64,000 nt of DNA, taken from NCBI GenBank assembly GCA_947561585.1, contig CANNZV010001469.1, forward strand, positions 1 to 64,000. Reading direction: 5' to 3'. Both the position numbers and the translations under genes were made by a program. This stretch comes from Caprella mutica (taxonomy: Eukaryota > Arthropoda > Malacostraca > Amphipoda > Caprellidae). Below the pieces are notes generated by a model that did not search any database, was not told the origin of the DNA, and was given only the letters and a program-made list of their open reading frames with translations. Below are positions 10,957-24,385 of the stretch, in pieces. Position 1 is the stretch's first letter. Every line of letters starts with the position of its first letter.

Positions 10957-13409
10957 TGTATCACTATGAGATGCTTTTATGATTTCATCGAATATAAAAC
11001 AATTGAATATATCATCTGAATTTTAACATTATTTAAATTAATCTTCAATATTAATCAGACATTCCAAAAAATTTGTGCGTACGTCTTTTCTCTCATAAAA
11101 AGATTTTTTATCTGTAGTTTCGATAGATAGAATTTCCTAGAGCTAGGGAAAATTATAAAATACGAATTAAAGTTAGGTAGGTACCTAATTACTTTTAAAA
11201 AAATGAAAATCTTCTCAAGGTGAAAGAAAAAAAAGCTTTGTACTTGAATAATTTTTTCCACAGAAGGCCACAAGCAGTGAAGTATTCGATTTTGTTTTCA
11301 TGTATAGTTACTGCATTAGCATACTAATTGATTTTCAACTACAATGCGAACACTGTTTGCAGTTAACATTTTTGTTAGTTCCAATAAATTAGCATTTGTT
11401 GTTAAAACTAAACTTCGGTGTGTATTTAGCAATTGCAATTTCCGCTCTTTGTTGAATCCTAACAGGTAAAGGATGAGCTAAAACTGAATCAACAAAAGAA
11501 TGGAAATTATTGCAAATAAATTGAAATCACCCAATCGGAAAATAGTAAACGTTGAGCGATGGCTCATAAAATCGTTCATCAATGACGATAAATTTTTTTC
11601 GACGAAAATTTATTTGCATTTATCATAAATTAAAAAAAATGTAGTGTATTTTCTTTAATTCTATAGATTTCTAACGATAGCTTTTTGAAGATAATGACTG
11701 AAATTACGATATTTTGCGATAAATTTCATCACTATTTTCGTTACAATTTATTTAGCAACATACTTCACTGAAAATATATTACAGATTTTGAAAATTTATT
11801 ATTTTTTCATTTTTCGTAAATAATCTGATCATTTTGTAAACAATATTTTGGGATTTACTTTGTGAATTCCTTATTTAATTTGATTTGAATATTATATTTT
11901 GAACGTATTTAATTAATTACTTTTATTAACGTATTATGTGAACGACTTATTTTATTGCTTTGATTATTTTGATTAAAATTGATTATTTTACATTATTTTA
12001 AAAAATTTTTAAGTATAATAAACACTGAAAAGGAAAAAAATCACGTAAAACTCCAGTCAGATTTTGGCACATTAGAAATGGAAAATTAATCCAATTTTCT
12101 TTGGTAAAAAATCTCATGAAATAATGAATATAATGAGGCTGAAATAGCAATACATTGTAAATAAATAGGCAAAATATAAGCTACAATTAATATAATGGAA
12201 TTAAAACAAATTCATATGAAGAGTAAGAGGAAGGACAAAAAATTGTGAATATCCATTTTTAGTATTTTTTTATAGCTTTCAAATATTTCAATATTCAATT
12301 TCGATATTAATATTAAAAAGCTCTACTGAAAAATGGATGGAAATTAAAAAATTTCGTCGTTACCATTGCTTTTCAATTTATAAATTCAATTGGATTTCCA
12401 TGAAGGAAACCAGTAACTTAAATCATAGCTAACATATGTAGGGAAAAAAATTCTAAGAAAAATATCAGATAAAAAATAATTGAAGCACAAAAAAGCATGA
12501 ACTTATTCAATTTGCTGTGAGTACAGAGAAGACATATTAATAAAAGATAAAAATGAAATTTGATGTGAGTAAAATAGAAATAGGATTGGATCATATTAAA
12601 TTATTCTAGAAGTGTTTTTCTTACAAGTAATTAATTCAATAAAACAAATTTTAGTTACAATTTAGATTGATTTTTTTATCTCACATAAAATAATATATAT
12701 ATGTGCACCATTGTGCATGTATCATTTTTTATGAATAGAGAAAACTATACTAACTTGATTAGATCATAATCAAAAAGTTTTGATATTTCATGTATCATCA
12801 TGCCAAAACAAAGGCAAGTTTTTCCGAAAGAAAATCGTTATGGCTGATCAAATCTAGTCCCTCAAGTTCTGATATTAAAGAGACAATAACTAAAACATCT
12901 TATTTGAAATCTCATCTAATAAAACAGGTCTTTTCTCCATCAGATGACAATAGAATCTAGGCGGTGTAGCTACATACATAACTAGAACCACGGCATTATT
13001 GGCTAATAAATGTTCCATGTGAATCTCCCTTTCCTGTTTACTTTGCTAATACAATGACAACAACGTCCCTCTGAATAGAAAAGTATATAATAAAAGAGAT
13101 ATCAATATCAGATGTATTGAAAGGAGCGAGCCAGTCATTGCTAATATTATTCCTCATTGCGCTTATTGCTATTTAAAGAATATAGAAATTCTGTAAGCGG
13201 AACCTGTGAAATTTTGATGAATGAATTTTCCCTCCTCCCATCGCCTGTAATTTATCGAGTAAGAATGTCATTTTTCGGTCAGAATTTCGCTAGATTGAAA
13301 GAATATCAATTTATTCTGAGTGTGGCAAGTATTTCAATATAAAATGATACAGCGGTTGAAGACGCGATATTGAATGTATGTTTTTGATTCTCGAATAGAA
13401 AACACGTAC
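10957..13409. other. Intronic AT-rich DNA, no feature recognised
   Basis: Mostly A/T-rich sequence. A small inverted repeat, AAATTTTTTTCGACGAAAAT, lies near 11590-11610. No gene is seen. Confidence 0.55.
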
Positions 13410-14130
13410 GATTGATTATCTTATTCTCGATTGATTATCTTATTCTCGATTGATTATCTTATTCTCGATTGATTATCTTATTCGATTGATTATCTTATTC
13501 TTATTCTTATTCTCTTATTGATTATCTTATTCTTATTCTTATTCTCTTATTGATTATCTTATTCTTATTCTCTTATTGATTATCTTATTCTTATTCTTAT
13601 TATCTTATTGATTATCTTATTCTTATTCTTATTATCTTATTGATTATCTTATTCTTATTCTTATTATCTTATTGATTATCTTATTATTATTCTTATTCTC
13701 TTATTGATTATCTTATTCTTATTCTTATTCTCTCATTGATTATCTTATTCTTATTCTTATTCTCTTATTGATTATCTTATTCTTATTCTTATTATCTTAT
13801 TGATTATCTTATTATTATTCTTATTCTCTTATTGATTATCTTATTCTTATTCTTATTCTCTTATTGATTATCTTATTCTTATTCTTATTCTCTTATTGAT
13901 TATCTTATTCTTATTCTTATTCTCTTATTGATTATCTTATTCTTATTCTTATTATCTTATTGATTATCTTATTATTATTCTTATTCTCTTATTGATTATC
14001 TTATTCTTAATCTTATTATCTTATTGATTATCTTATTATTATTCTTATTCTCTTATTGATTATCTTATTCTTATTCTTATTATCTTATTGATTATCTTAT
14101 TCTTATTCTTATTATCTTATTGATTATCTT
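13410..14130. repeat. 32-bp minisatellite (TTGATTATCTTATTC...), about 22 copies
   Basis: Begins with 19- to 20-bp units (TTGATTATCTTATTCTCGA), then settles into 32-bp units of TTGATTATCTTATTCTTATT plus CTTATTCTCTTA. Variants replace TTCTCTTA with TTATCTTA or lose a C. Nearly every unit contains TTATCT, the complement of the GATA-factor core AGATAA. Confidence 0.96.
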
Positions 14131-14472
14131 AAAAAATGATATGAACAATTGCTTATAAATTTATCTTATATCAATAATTAGATGCATAATTGTTAATAAA
14201 GTTATCTATTTCAATATATGAATAAACAATTGCCTATATATTTATTCCATTTGGAAATGAATTGTACAAGATATTTTTCATATGTTTGTGATAAAATGGA
14301 GCATTGCTAATGAGTTAATCTTATTTCAATTAATAAATTTAAGATTGCTAATATATTTATCATTAACTTCATGACTCAAACTTTTTAATCACACATAACT
14401 CTACTTTTTTGGGTACACATCCAAAATCCTTAAAATATATGTAATATTTAAAGTTAGTTCAACATTTTTCCT
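14131..14472. other. AT-rich spacer between two minisatellites
   Basis: Repeated loosely similar words (AATTGCTTATAAATTTATCTTAT and similar) suggest decayed repeats. No gene is seen. Confidence 0.5.
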
Positions 14473-16054
14473 GATATATAATTTAGATCTCAGTCCTCTA
14501 ACTCCATTAACTGGAGTATGAAAGTGGTTAGTTGTTATATAATTCAGATCTCAGTCCTCTAACTCCATTAACTGGAGTATGAAAGTGGTTAGTTGTTATA
14601 TAATTTAGATCTCAGTCCTCTAACTCCATTAACTGGAGTATGAAAGTGGTTAGTTGTTACATAATTGAAATCTCAGTCCTCTAACTCCATTAACTGGAGT
14701 ATGAAAGTGGTTAGTTGTTACATAATTGAAATCTCAGTCCTCTAACTCCATTAACTGGAGTATGAAAGTGGTTAGTTGTTACATAATTGAAATCTCAGTC
14801 CTCTAACTCAATTAACTGGAGTATGAAAGTGGTTAGTTGTTACATAATTGAAATCTCAGTCCTCTAACTCAATTAACTGGAGTATGAAAGTGGTTAGTTG
14901 TTACATAATTGAAATCTCAGTCCTCTAACTCAATTAACTGGAGTATGAAAGTGGTTAGTTGTTACATAATTGAAATCTCAGTCCTCTAACTCCATTAACT
15001 GGAGTATGAAAGTGGTTAGTTGTTATATAATTTAGATCTCAGTCCTCTAACTCCATTAACTGGAGTATGAAAGTGGTTAGTTGTTATATAATTTAGATCT
15101 CAGTCCTCTAACTCAATTAACTGGAGTATGAAAGTGGTTAGTTGTTACATAACTGAAATCTCAGTCCTCTAACTCAATTAACTGGAGTATGAAAGTGGTT
15201 AGTTTTATATAATTTAGATCTCAGTCCTCTAACTCAATTAACTGGAGTATGAAAGTGGTTAGTTGTTATATAATTTAGATCTCAGTCCTCTAACTCCATT
15301 AACTGGAGTATGAAAGTGGTTAGTTGTTACATAATTGAAATATCAGTCCTCTAACTCAATTAACTGGAGTATGAAAGTTGTTAGTTGTTATATAATTTAG
15401 ATCTCAGTCCTCTAACTCCATTAACTGGAGTATGAAAGTGGTTAGTTGTTACATAATTGAAATCTCAGTCCTCTAACTCCATTAACTGGAGTATGAAAGT
15501 GGTTAGTTGTTATATAATTTAGATCTCAGTCCTCTAACTCAATTAACTGGAGTATGAAAGTGGTTAGTTGTTATATAATTCAGATCTCAGTCCTCTAACT
15601 CCATTAACTGGAGTATGAAAGTGGTTAGTTGTTATATAATTTAGATCTCAGTCCTCTAACTCCATTAACTGGAGTGAAAGTGGTTAGTTGATATATAATT
15701 TAGATCTCAGTCCTCTAACTCCATTAACTGGAGTATGAAAGTGGTTAGTTGTAATATAATTTAGATCTCAGTCCTCTAACTCCATTAACTGGAGTGAAAG
15801 TGGTTAGTTGATATATAATTTAGATCTCAGTCCTCTAACTCCATTAACTGGAGTATGAAAGTGGTTAGTTGTAATATAATTTAGATCTCAGTCCTCTAAC
15901 TCCATTAACTGAAGTATGAAAGTGGTTAGTTGTTATATAATTTAGATATCAGTCCTCTAACTCCATTAACTAAAGTATGAAAGTGGTTAGTTGTTATATA
16001 ATTTAGATCTCATTCCTCTAACTCCATTAACTAAAGTATGAAAGTGGTTAGTTG
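14473..16054. repeat. 61-bp minisatellite, about 26 copies, two unit types
   Basis: The unit contains CTCCATTAACTGGAG, AAAGTGGTTAGTTGTTA and GATCTCAGTCCTCTAA. Two main variants exist: type A (TATATAATTTAGATC) and type B (ACATAATTGAAATC). Type B forms a contiguous block at about 14655-15000, then mixes with type A. A 120-bp dimer (59 + 61 bp) is duplicated exactly: 15661-15780 is identical to 15781-15900. The final units (15905-16054) are more diverged (CTGAAG, CTAAAG). CTCCA-TTAAC-TGGAG can form a 5-bp hairpin in each unit. Confidence 0.97.
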
Positions 16055-16064
16055 ATTGTGGCAC

Positions 16065-16275
16065 TCACATCCCCAATGTGCACTTATCGGCTCCCTGGAT
16101 GATTCTAGTAACATCAGCTGCCAGAGCTTCTCTCTGTGTATCGACCTTCTTCGGAACGTCGCCACCCCCTGCTGCATCTTTTGAATCCGTGCCAACTTTA
16201 CATCAGTCGAGACCACCTCCCCACTAGCTAGGCCACGAGGTCCCCTCTCCACACCATCGCCAATTGCTGATTTAT
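16065..16275 (-). other. GC-rich, coding-like antisense segment (transposon relic or exon)
   Basis: My count over 16081-16260 gives 99 G+C in 180 bases (55%) in an otherwise very AT-rich intron. The minus-strand frame is open from an in-frame TGA near 16284 through about 16031. It includes residues such as VSTDVKLARIQKMQQGVATF and REKLWQLMLLESSREPISAH, a composition much more protein-like than the AT-driven ORFs elsewhere. On the minus strand GGGGAT is followed by GTGAGT (near 16069), which could be a splice donor. I do not recognise the family. It could be a fragment of a retroelement gene or an exon of a nested gene. Confidence 0.35.
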
Positions 16276-16353
16276 TGGCCGTTCAATGCACCGCTACAAT
16301 TAATTCCTCTTTTCGATAGGTGCTCTTTTGGTATGAATTCTTTGTTTCTTTGT

Positions 16354-16491
16354 GAGCTAGCAATGATTCTTGGGCGAATGTTATCCCAAATTTGTCCCAA
16401 TATTGCCGATGTTGTCCTCAATATTGCCAATGTTGTCTCAATATTGCTAATGTTGTCCCAATATAGGCCTAAGAAACATAGCTACCTAGTT
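16354..16491 (-). mobile_element. TA-type MITE with internal 20-bp repeats (diverged copy)
   Basis: Left end CTAGCAATGATTCTTGGG and right end CCTAAGAAACATAGCTACCT are inverted repeats matching the termini of the intact copy at 57658-57768. Between them lie four or five 20-bp units (CCAATATTGCCGATGTTGTC and similar), the complement of the GGGACAACATTGGCAATATT unit. The overlapping ORF is incidental. Confidence 0.8.
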
Positions 16492-16494
16492 TAT

Positions 16495-16870
16495 ATTCGC
16501 CAGTCCATTGTGACTATACTTCAGTTGAAATAGGTGCTATTCCGTTGGCTGTTCATTAATGTACATGCGAATGTTAATTAGATATTATCAGAATGCCTGA
16601 AGATAACATCATAAAAACTGAAATAATTATGATAATTACGCCTCGAGTCCCCCTGCGACCATATCCCGCATTTCCAATCACCATGTAATTTGTTGGCTTC
16701 ATGAATAATCATAAAAATACATTATTAATACAGGCTATTTTTTCTAATGTTCATAATAAGCATATTCATTCTGAATATTTTATAATCTAATATAGGGAAA
16801 AGATGGCGTTAAAATTCCCTACGACTGGTGGAATAGGAAATGAAAATATAAATAATTTTTCTCTCTAATT
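16495..16870. other. Intronic DNA, no feature recognised
   Basis: Unstructured AT-rich sequence with a short GC-richer piece near 16640-16670. No gene is seen. Confidence 0.5.
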
Positions 16871-16872
16871 TA

Positions 16873-17180
16873 AAATATTAACATCCCTATTAATAGAAAA
16901 AAACAATTATTTTTTAATCTAAAGCTTATCACTGCTTGTAAGCCATTAGGTATCTTATCTTTTCCTGAAAATCTCAATCTAATTACGGCGGGGATAAAAA
17001 ATGAAATCGGCACAAGCTATATCAAAAAATATAAATATAAACATCCTTACTAATAAGAAAATCAATTATTTTTTAATCTATAGCTTATCATTGCTCCTAA
17101 ATCCATTAGGTATCTTATCCATTCCTTAAAATCTCCATCTAATTACGCCAGGGATAAAAAATAGAAAGAGCACAAGATAT
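16873..17180. repeat. Tandem duplication, unit about 150-160 bp
   Basis: Two diverged copies, 16873-17020 and 17033-17180, share AACATCC, CAATTATTTTTTAATCTA, GCTTATCA, CCATTAGGTATCTTATC, AATCTAATTACG and GGGATAAAAAAT in the same order. Non-coding. Confidence 0.85.
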
Positions 17181-17442
17181 GTCCAGAGACTTGCTTAGCG
17201 GGAAGAATACTAAAAACAAAGTTTTCTTTTCTTTGCCCTGTGAAATTCTCTTCGCGAACGCCTTGATTGATGTGACACTCAAAGCTGATTGATGGAAATG
17301 TTTTCAAGCTTCAACCCATCCTAAAAATAGTGGCAGGATGAACCACAGTTCCGATTATCTGATTGAAGACCAAGATGCTGTCATTTATTTGAACAAATCA
17401 CACGGTTTGTACAAAAGGCAGTTCGAAATGAATCATCCTAAG

Positions 17443-17672
17443 GTGTATTGCCAATTATCGGTCAGTTTCACATTTTCGGTTACAAAAGAAAAAACTATAT
17501 AATCTTGATTATTTAATTAATATTTCGATTGGTATCGATGGTACCTGCCGGTTTCATGGATACAAATGAATATATAATGATAGTTATCATAGAGTTTTTT
17601 CGAATAGAGTTGAAGTATATGGATTCGTATTAACATAAAATAGAGTTGCCGATCGTCGGATCTAATTACGAT
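17443..17672. mobile_element. Diverged fold-back element related to those at 4076 and 52069
   Basis: The left end TTGCCAATTATCGGTCAGTT resembles the arm of the element at 4076. The centre has GATTGGTATCGATGGTACCT and TTTCATGGATACAAAT, resembling the core at 52140-52190. The right end (GTTGCCGATCGTCGG) is plausible but weakly matched. Confidence 0.45.
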
Positions 17673-20600
17673 TTGCTATTATGATCAATGATAAAAAAGA
17701 TCATAGAAATAAAGTAATCTTTATGTAAAATTGTCAAAATTCCCTATTTGAATCATGTTTGCTTAGTTGATTTTCGTATATAGTTGTTTTTTTGGTTAAG
17801 AATGATAGACTAGGTTTCTAAAGTTTAACGATAATAACGAATGGAATTTCTAAGATTCGTTCATTTAGCGTTGAAGATAGATGATCTTTTTATCATCGAT
17901 ATATTGCGGCGGTAACTTTTATTTCGATAAATATATATATTGTCTCTATCAAAAACTAGTAGTACTATTAATTATAATATTTTTTATTACAAAAATATAC
18001 ACTTCTGACTTAAATTATTTTCAGTTTCGATTTGGCCTAATTCGTAATAATCAATTCGGCTTCATTCGAATGCGTTCGAATTAAATCACGCAACACTAAA
18101 TTGTAATGGATTCAATTGAAGTACAATGTACATCGTTCGAAATTAATTATTGATCATTTATTGTATAATAACCATTTTAATCAAGTTATATAATGGATGA
18201 AATTAATAATCATTGTTGATCAATGTATTCAGTGGCTGAATGTATGAAAATATATCAAATAAAGATTTTTATGTGATGAATTCATTACGTCACTTTTATG
18301 TTTATAATCATTTTAGATTTGAACAAATTATAATTTCAATATCTATTCTAATTGCTAGGTTCAAATTTTAATGTATAAATATTGAAAAAAAATACACTTT
18401 GAATTCGTTAATCGGAATTTCCAACAACTAATGCTTTAATGAATAATTAATTCGCTACTCATTAGACATTTCTACATACCGTAATTGCCTTTTCCATTTC
18501 AGTAGCTATTTCATTATTTGTTATAATACTTTCACCGTGTGAGTGCAGTGTAAATTGTATAATTATAATTTTTTTTCAAAATAGCATATGCATATGCGTA
18601 GTAATATCTTTGCATATAAAATTCATTACTTTTCTATTTGGTAATTAATTTTGTATAAATTGTGTTGCTGTTTTGAGAATTTGTTTTATTTTAATACTAC
18701 ATTTTTCAAAAAAATTTGATATATGAAAAATTTCGATCGCTCATGATATATAATTAAAAATAGGATGATTAATTCGTAGAACATTTAAAATCGATTGAAA
18801 ATCTATTTGATGCCGCTAATAATGCTTCAAAATTCGACCTTTTTTCCCATTTCATGTAAAATATATCCAGATAATTTCCTACTGAAAAATTCTCACTCTA
18901 CAAAATTAGAAAAGTTTTGTGCCTAATAACGAATTATTACACCAAAAATTGTATAGAATTATCGATACATAAAGTGGATTGAATGGGCTCGAGGACGTAT
19001 AATCCTATAACAAATTCTACCACTGCGACTGAACATCAATGAGACAGGAGAAGAAGCTTTTAGAGGAATCCTGTTAATTAATAAGGTGGATTAGATTGAT
19101 CAAAAGGAAGAGGATAAAAAGAAGATATCCTTGTAAAAGTCCCAGCCTTTTCCATCCCTCTCGAGTGTTCCTAACGTAATTAGAATTAACGGAGGGGGAG
19201 TATTTTTTTGAGAATTCATTCATGGATGGCTAGACATTGTCGATCTGTTGTGAAGATGAATACATTGCACATTTAATCGAATATATTTGCATGAAATAGA
19301 TTAATTTGATACAAGGTACTCAAACTATTCTGTTTTCCGCTGAGTTTCAGTTTAGCGTAAAATGCAGCATTTGAATTAAGTTTGTTCATATTCCAGGACT
19401 TTATTTTATCAAGCGATTCTGAAAGGAAATTTAAGAACTTCTCATGTGCTCACTTTTTTCTTAGGCAACGCTGGTAAAGAAGGAAAAAAATGTTCTCGAA
19501 GTCTTTGATGTATGAATTTTCAGTTTATACAAAAACTTTTATCGCGACTATTCGTATAGCATAAGATTTTCGTTCTGATACATTGAATACGTTTGAATTT
19601 ATTGTAGATTTTATAAATAATGATTTTTACGTTTCACTGAATAAAATTATGTTGTTTCGTTTATAAATCTATATGTTGTTAGTTTTAAAATTTTGAGATT
19701 GCACCGTATATGAAAATTGTTTGAATGAATAGATAGGTACATTCATTTACAAAAAAAATAATATCTCAAAAATGAATCTCCGCAATATAAAATGGTGTAA
19801 CATATTCTAGTGTATATCTTAAATGTTTTATATTCAATTTTAATTTATTTCCAAACTACATACTTTAATTAGAGTAAAAAATTTCTGTATTTTTAGTGTT
19901 TTACAAATTATTTGCAAACTTTCATTACGTTCCTCTTCGTAAAGCTTATCTGCACAATTAAACATTCGATTATCTGCCTCAGTGTTAAAGAAGTTATATT
20001 AGTGATATGCTATAATTTTTTCTAGTAGAAGATCAGGGTTTCGAAGATCAAAAATTTCAAGAATCATTAATTAGACGTTAATGACTTTAGGTTTTTACAA
20101 TTACATTTAAAATATTTTATTATCAAACCTATAATTTGATACCAAAATTCAAATTATGATTATCGTATCATTGAGTCGGGGCTGTAATTAAGTAAACAAC
20201 TTATATTCCAATATACAAATATTCATTTGAGACGTACTCTTTATACGAATAATACAACAGTATTATCTTTAAATTTCAATAATCTTCTTCAAGCTCTGCA
20301 ACATGTCGGAAACAGAAAAATGAAAACAAAACCCGATTTGAAAACCAAACATTTACAATTTTGTGCTTGTGGAATAAAAATATGATCGAAAGGATTTTGT
20401 TTAAATTTCTGAATGCTTCTTATCAGGACTAGCAATTTATGTTTGATATATTACAGGTTTCTTTTTATTCCAGTGGAAATTTTCTTCTGCAACCGAAATA
20501 GCGAACTGATAATATTTCAGAAGATTTCAATCACATTATTTAATTTGAATTAAATTTAACGATCGATCATCTTATGAATTGTGATTTGGACTCATTTTGT

Positions 20601-23150
20601 TAAATTATATTCTATTGAAATGTACAACAAAAATGTGAATCTATCAGCTCCAAAATATTATCAGTACTACCCAAACGACCAAAACGATTTTAATTCGGTT
20701 TGAAAAACGAGCAAATTCTTTTTGAGCTATAAAAAAAATGACATATTATTTTTTTCAATTAAGTTAATTGTAATTATTTAGCTCTAAAAATGATTTACTG
20801 CAATTTTCATATAATTTATCTCCAACTTCAAATATAAAACATCTTAAATGAAGCTAATTATTCAAATCTTACAATTACAATACACATTATTGTTACTCTA
20901 GTTCAACAATCAGAGACCATTTGTATCTACAATCAAACAATAGCCCCCCCCCCTTTCTTATCAGGCGAATAATTATTCCAGGCGTCTTTGTTTTGGTTGA
21001 ACTCTGCCTAACTATATCAGATACAAAGTTCCATACTGAATCATTTCTATTGTTGAAACGCCTTCGCCTGATTCGAAATATATTGGACAACAACTGATGA
21101 CGGAATTACAGATTCAATTGCAGTGAAACTTACGTATTTGCTCATTTATTAATGTATAGTGATAAGAATTTGATCATATATATTAATCCATTTAGATTAA
21201 TTTAAAATTGGTATTGATAGGCAAGATATAATCGACTCACGGGAGATGAAAGAGTAATCAATCTTCCATGAGGAAATATTTACTTGGTTCTAAGGGTATG
21301 ATTGATAGCAGAGGGGTATCGTTAAGGTTGCACATCAAATTAGCATAATTGAATTCGAGTCGCCGGCATATGACTGCCATCACCCTTTCTTTCCTATATT
21401 AGGAAATACCAGAGAACTTATCTTCCCTTGAATAAAATCACATCTAATATTCGCTTTTCTCGTTTAAAGCATATTGCAGAAAATCTCTCGTTTTTAAGAG
21501 CATAACTGGAGAAGTTTGGTCGTTGGATGTAGCTGTACGTGGATTATTCGGCCCATCCAGATTTCTTTATTCCAGATCAAAGGATTCTATATCCAGCTTC
21601 TGCATTTCAGTTCTGTAGATTAAATGCAACAGCTAGACGATCGTTCTTCGAATTTGTGTTCGAAGATTGTGTGTCTAAAGTTTCTTCAACCGACCACCTG
21701 ATGTTCTTTCCATTCTTTTGGACCAAATAATATAGAGACGAAAGAGTTGAACTATTTTGCTTTCTATTTAATATCCAATGAAAATTGGTAGTCGACACCA
21801 ATTCGTTTGTTAAAAGATCAAAAGTGTATTTAATATTTTTGTTCATGATAATTTTGAAATTCTTCGATTATGACACAAAAAAATTATGTTTCCTATGTCT
21901 AAAATTTTAGAAATATAGTAAAAAGTGCATAATATTTTTGAGTTACTGCCTCTACCGCATAAGTCTCTATTGATAGAGTGCTGCAAGAATAATGTTTATA
22001 AGGATAAAGTTTCAAGGATAACTCATCTCTGATTTGTCGGCAAGGAGGAGCCAACTGGGGGCGGAGTACTAAACAGATATTGCTCCTCCCTCTCTTGGCT
22101 CTTCTTCCTTTGAAGAAGTTATGAATTGAATTTCAACATAAATGGCTATTATGTAGTTTATTGTATCCGCTAGTTTGTCGTGCACACCAATCATTAATTA
22201 GTTAGTAACTTTAAAAAGATTATCGTAAAAAACTTATCCACAAGGACCAATATTTTAAAAACAATATTTTTAATGGTAGTAACTTCCAATTTCTAACCAT
22301 AGAGGTGCCGCCCATTCTAGACTCAGGAAGAAAGAAATTAAAAATTTGTTTAAAATATAATTGTCAACTTTATATAATATCCCTCACTATAAATTAATCT
22401 ACTTTAATAATCGACATTTATTTGAATGCTTTGAACAATTCAGAACAAAATCTTGAACGATGATGTTGACGAAGGAAGAGATCGCATTATTTGGACACTC
22501 AAGTACTCTTGCAGTATTCGTACAGTGGGTGTAAAATAGTAGTCCTGAAGATGAAGCAGAATTTTCTAAGGGCCATTAGATTTCCGAGAATTATGAGTAT
22601 AGAAGGAACCTTTACAATATTTCATCACCCTACACAAAGCCAAGTGTATTAAGCACTAAGCCTACTTTTAATATGGCTGTCATTCATTATCGAGAGATTA
22701 ATTTAATGAATTAGCTTGATTTTAACGAACCAGAAGCCCTTTTATGGGTCTAATAATTCAAACAATGAGGAACCTTGCGATTGCTTCTGCGATTTACAGA
22801 TAATCAGTGGGGCTTTTAGGCTTCTGTCAATTTAACTCTGATTGAATTAGTATACAGTCATTTGAATTGAAAGTGTGTATAGTGAGTGATCTGATTATAA
22901 ATTGTGATATCTAAAATAAGCGGTTGTAATGCAGAAACTATTCATAATTGTCATGCAGAATTTTGATAATAGTTGAATATTCCAATTCCTATATGAACAA
23001 ATTATATTATATATGATTGCTCTATAATCATTTAGCTGATATTTAGTACAGTATTGGGGAGGTCTTTAATGATTGATTGTGGCTCCTTCAATTAAAAAAG
23101 TGGCTTCACCGTATCATGTCATCAATATTTGAAGATATATCTGCGACGAA
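17673..23150. other. Intronic AT-rich DNA, no gene recognised
   Basis: A long stretch of AT-rich sequence. Noted items: a C12 run near 20945 and an imperfect hairpin pairing GGAGGAGCCAA (22045) with TTGGCTCTTCTTCC (22097). Short ORFs (for example 20893-21093 minus and 21539-21730 plus) have no recognisable domains or splice support. Confidence 0.5.
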
Positions 23151-23212
23151 TCTGATAAATATCTATGATGTGTCTGATAAATATCTAAGATGAGTCTGAT
23201 AAATATCTACTA
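23151..23212. repeat. 22-bp short tandem repeat, about 3 copies
   Basis: TCTGATAAATATCTA recurs at 23151, 23173 and 23195. Confidence 0.9.
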
Positions 23213-24286
23213 CGATATATGTATATTAAATACATCTAAATTATTACTAATTGGCATTTTACATGTTATCTCACACTGACATAAAATCCTATCCAAGCAA
23301 TTGAGACAATTCAGCTGCATAAAATATGGTACTTAAATGAATCGTCTGACTCAGAAATATACGATATCGCATTATTCGAGTGGTTTTCCTGTTTGCATAT
23401 CGCTTACATTTGAATTGTTCCACCACAATCATTTTCCATCCTCCTTACAAAAAAAAGAGGTTCAAATATTGGCTCTTTTCCAAGTCTATTGTATAGCAGT
23501 TCCTTAATTAAAACTAAATTGAATTAAGGAAGTTCTTTCTCAATTATTTAGAGTTTCTTTGCCATTAAAATGCAGTAAAGAATTCCGGTGAATAAGAGTA
23601 CAAAAGATATGGTAGATGAATTTATCCATTGGCTATTTGTTTCGATTTAGTTTGTATAGAGCTTAATTGAAGTCCCTTTATTAACATCTAATCGTCTTAC
23701 AGTACTCTAACAAATCCTAATCCTCCTCAGGAAAGTCTTATTCTGTACTTTTATATGCCATTAATAATTATTATTGGTCGTGAGGATCAATATGGAGTAT
23801 TTCCCATCTGTAGTCGGTAGCGGCCGAATGGTCTTTTTGAATGCGTTACGAACCAATATTCTGCAGTCAGTCGTAAATGAGGCATTATATAGCCTGGCCA
23901 GCAGTTAGGGACACCAATTTATACTCCTCACAGATTCGACAAAATAAGGACACTCACACACACAAAACACCGCCCAAACACGAAAATATAATCCCCGATC
24001 AATTGGCGATTAATATTTCATATAAAACTTCCCATGTATCCAGCTGCGATGTGGTATTTACCATAAAATTAATAATACTTTTGGTCTTCTATTGGATAAT
24101 TTCTGGAACTCTGCTATTCCTTGGTGATGAACAACGAATAATCATCGTAATTAGTATTACATGATTATATATATTAATATTACCCTGATTATAAATATAT
24201 TGTACTGATACTTATCAATTAATATTGAATTAAGTTATATTTTGCTCTAACATTCATTTTTTAATTTACAATGGCGGAACGCTTCA
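23213..24286. other. Intronic DNA, no feature recognised
   Basis: No exon or repeat is supported. The ORF at about 23877-24164 contains an ACAC-rich segment and then AT-driven hydrophobics; no family is recognised. Confidence 0.5.
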
Positions 24287-24385
24287 TTATTCGGACACCC
24301 ATAGTAGTCGGAAAGTGGGGGGCAACTTAGGTTATTGATCACTTGTAAACCCCCAATTTTCGGGCACTGTAAGTGTCCTGATTTT
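24287..24385. mobile_element. Small fold-back MITE (about 100 bp), copy 1
   Basis: The left arm CGGACACCCATAGTAGTCGG, then AAAGTGGGGG, pairs with the right arm CCCCCAATTTTCGGGCACTG, then TAAGTGTCCTGA. The same arms occur at 50311-50426. No coding capacity. Confidence 0.75.

Noticed and set aside
14473..16054. CRISPR-like regular repeats
   Set aside because: Direct tandem units without unique spacers in an intron-rich eukaryotic context; a minisatellite, not a CRISPR array.
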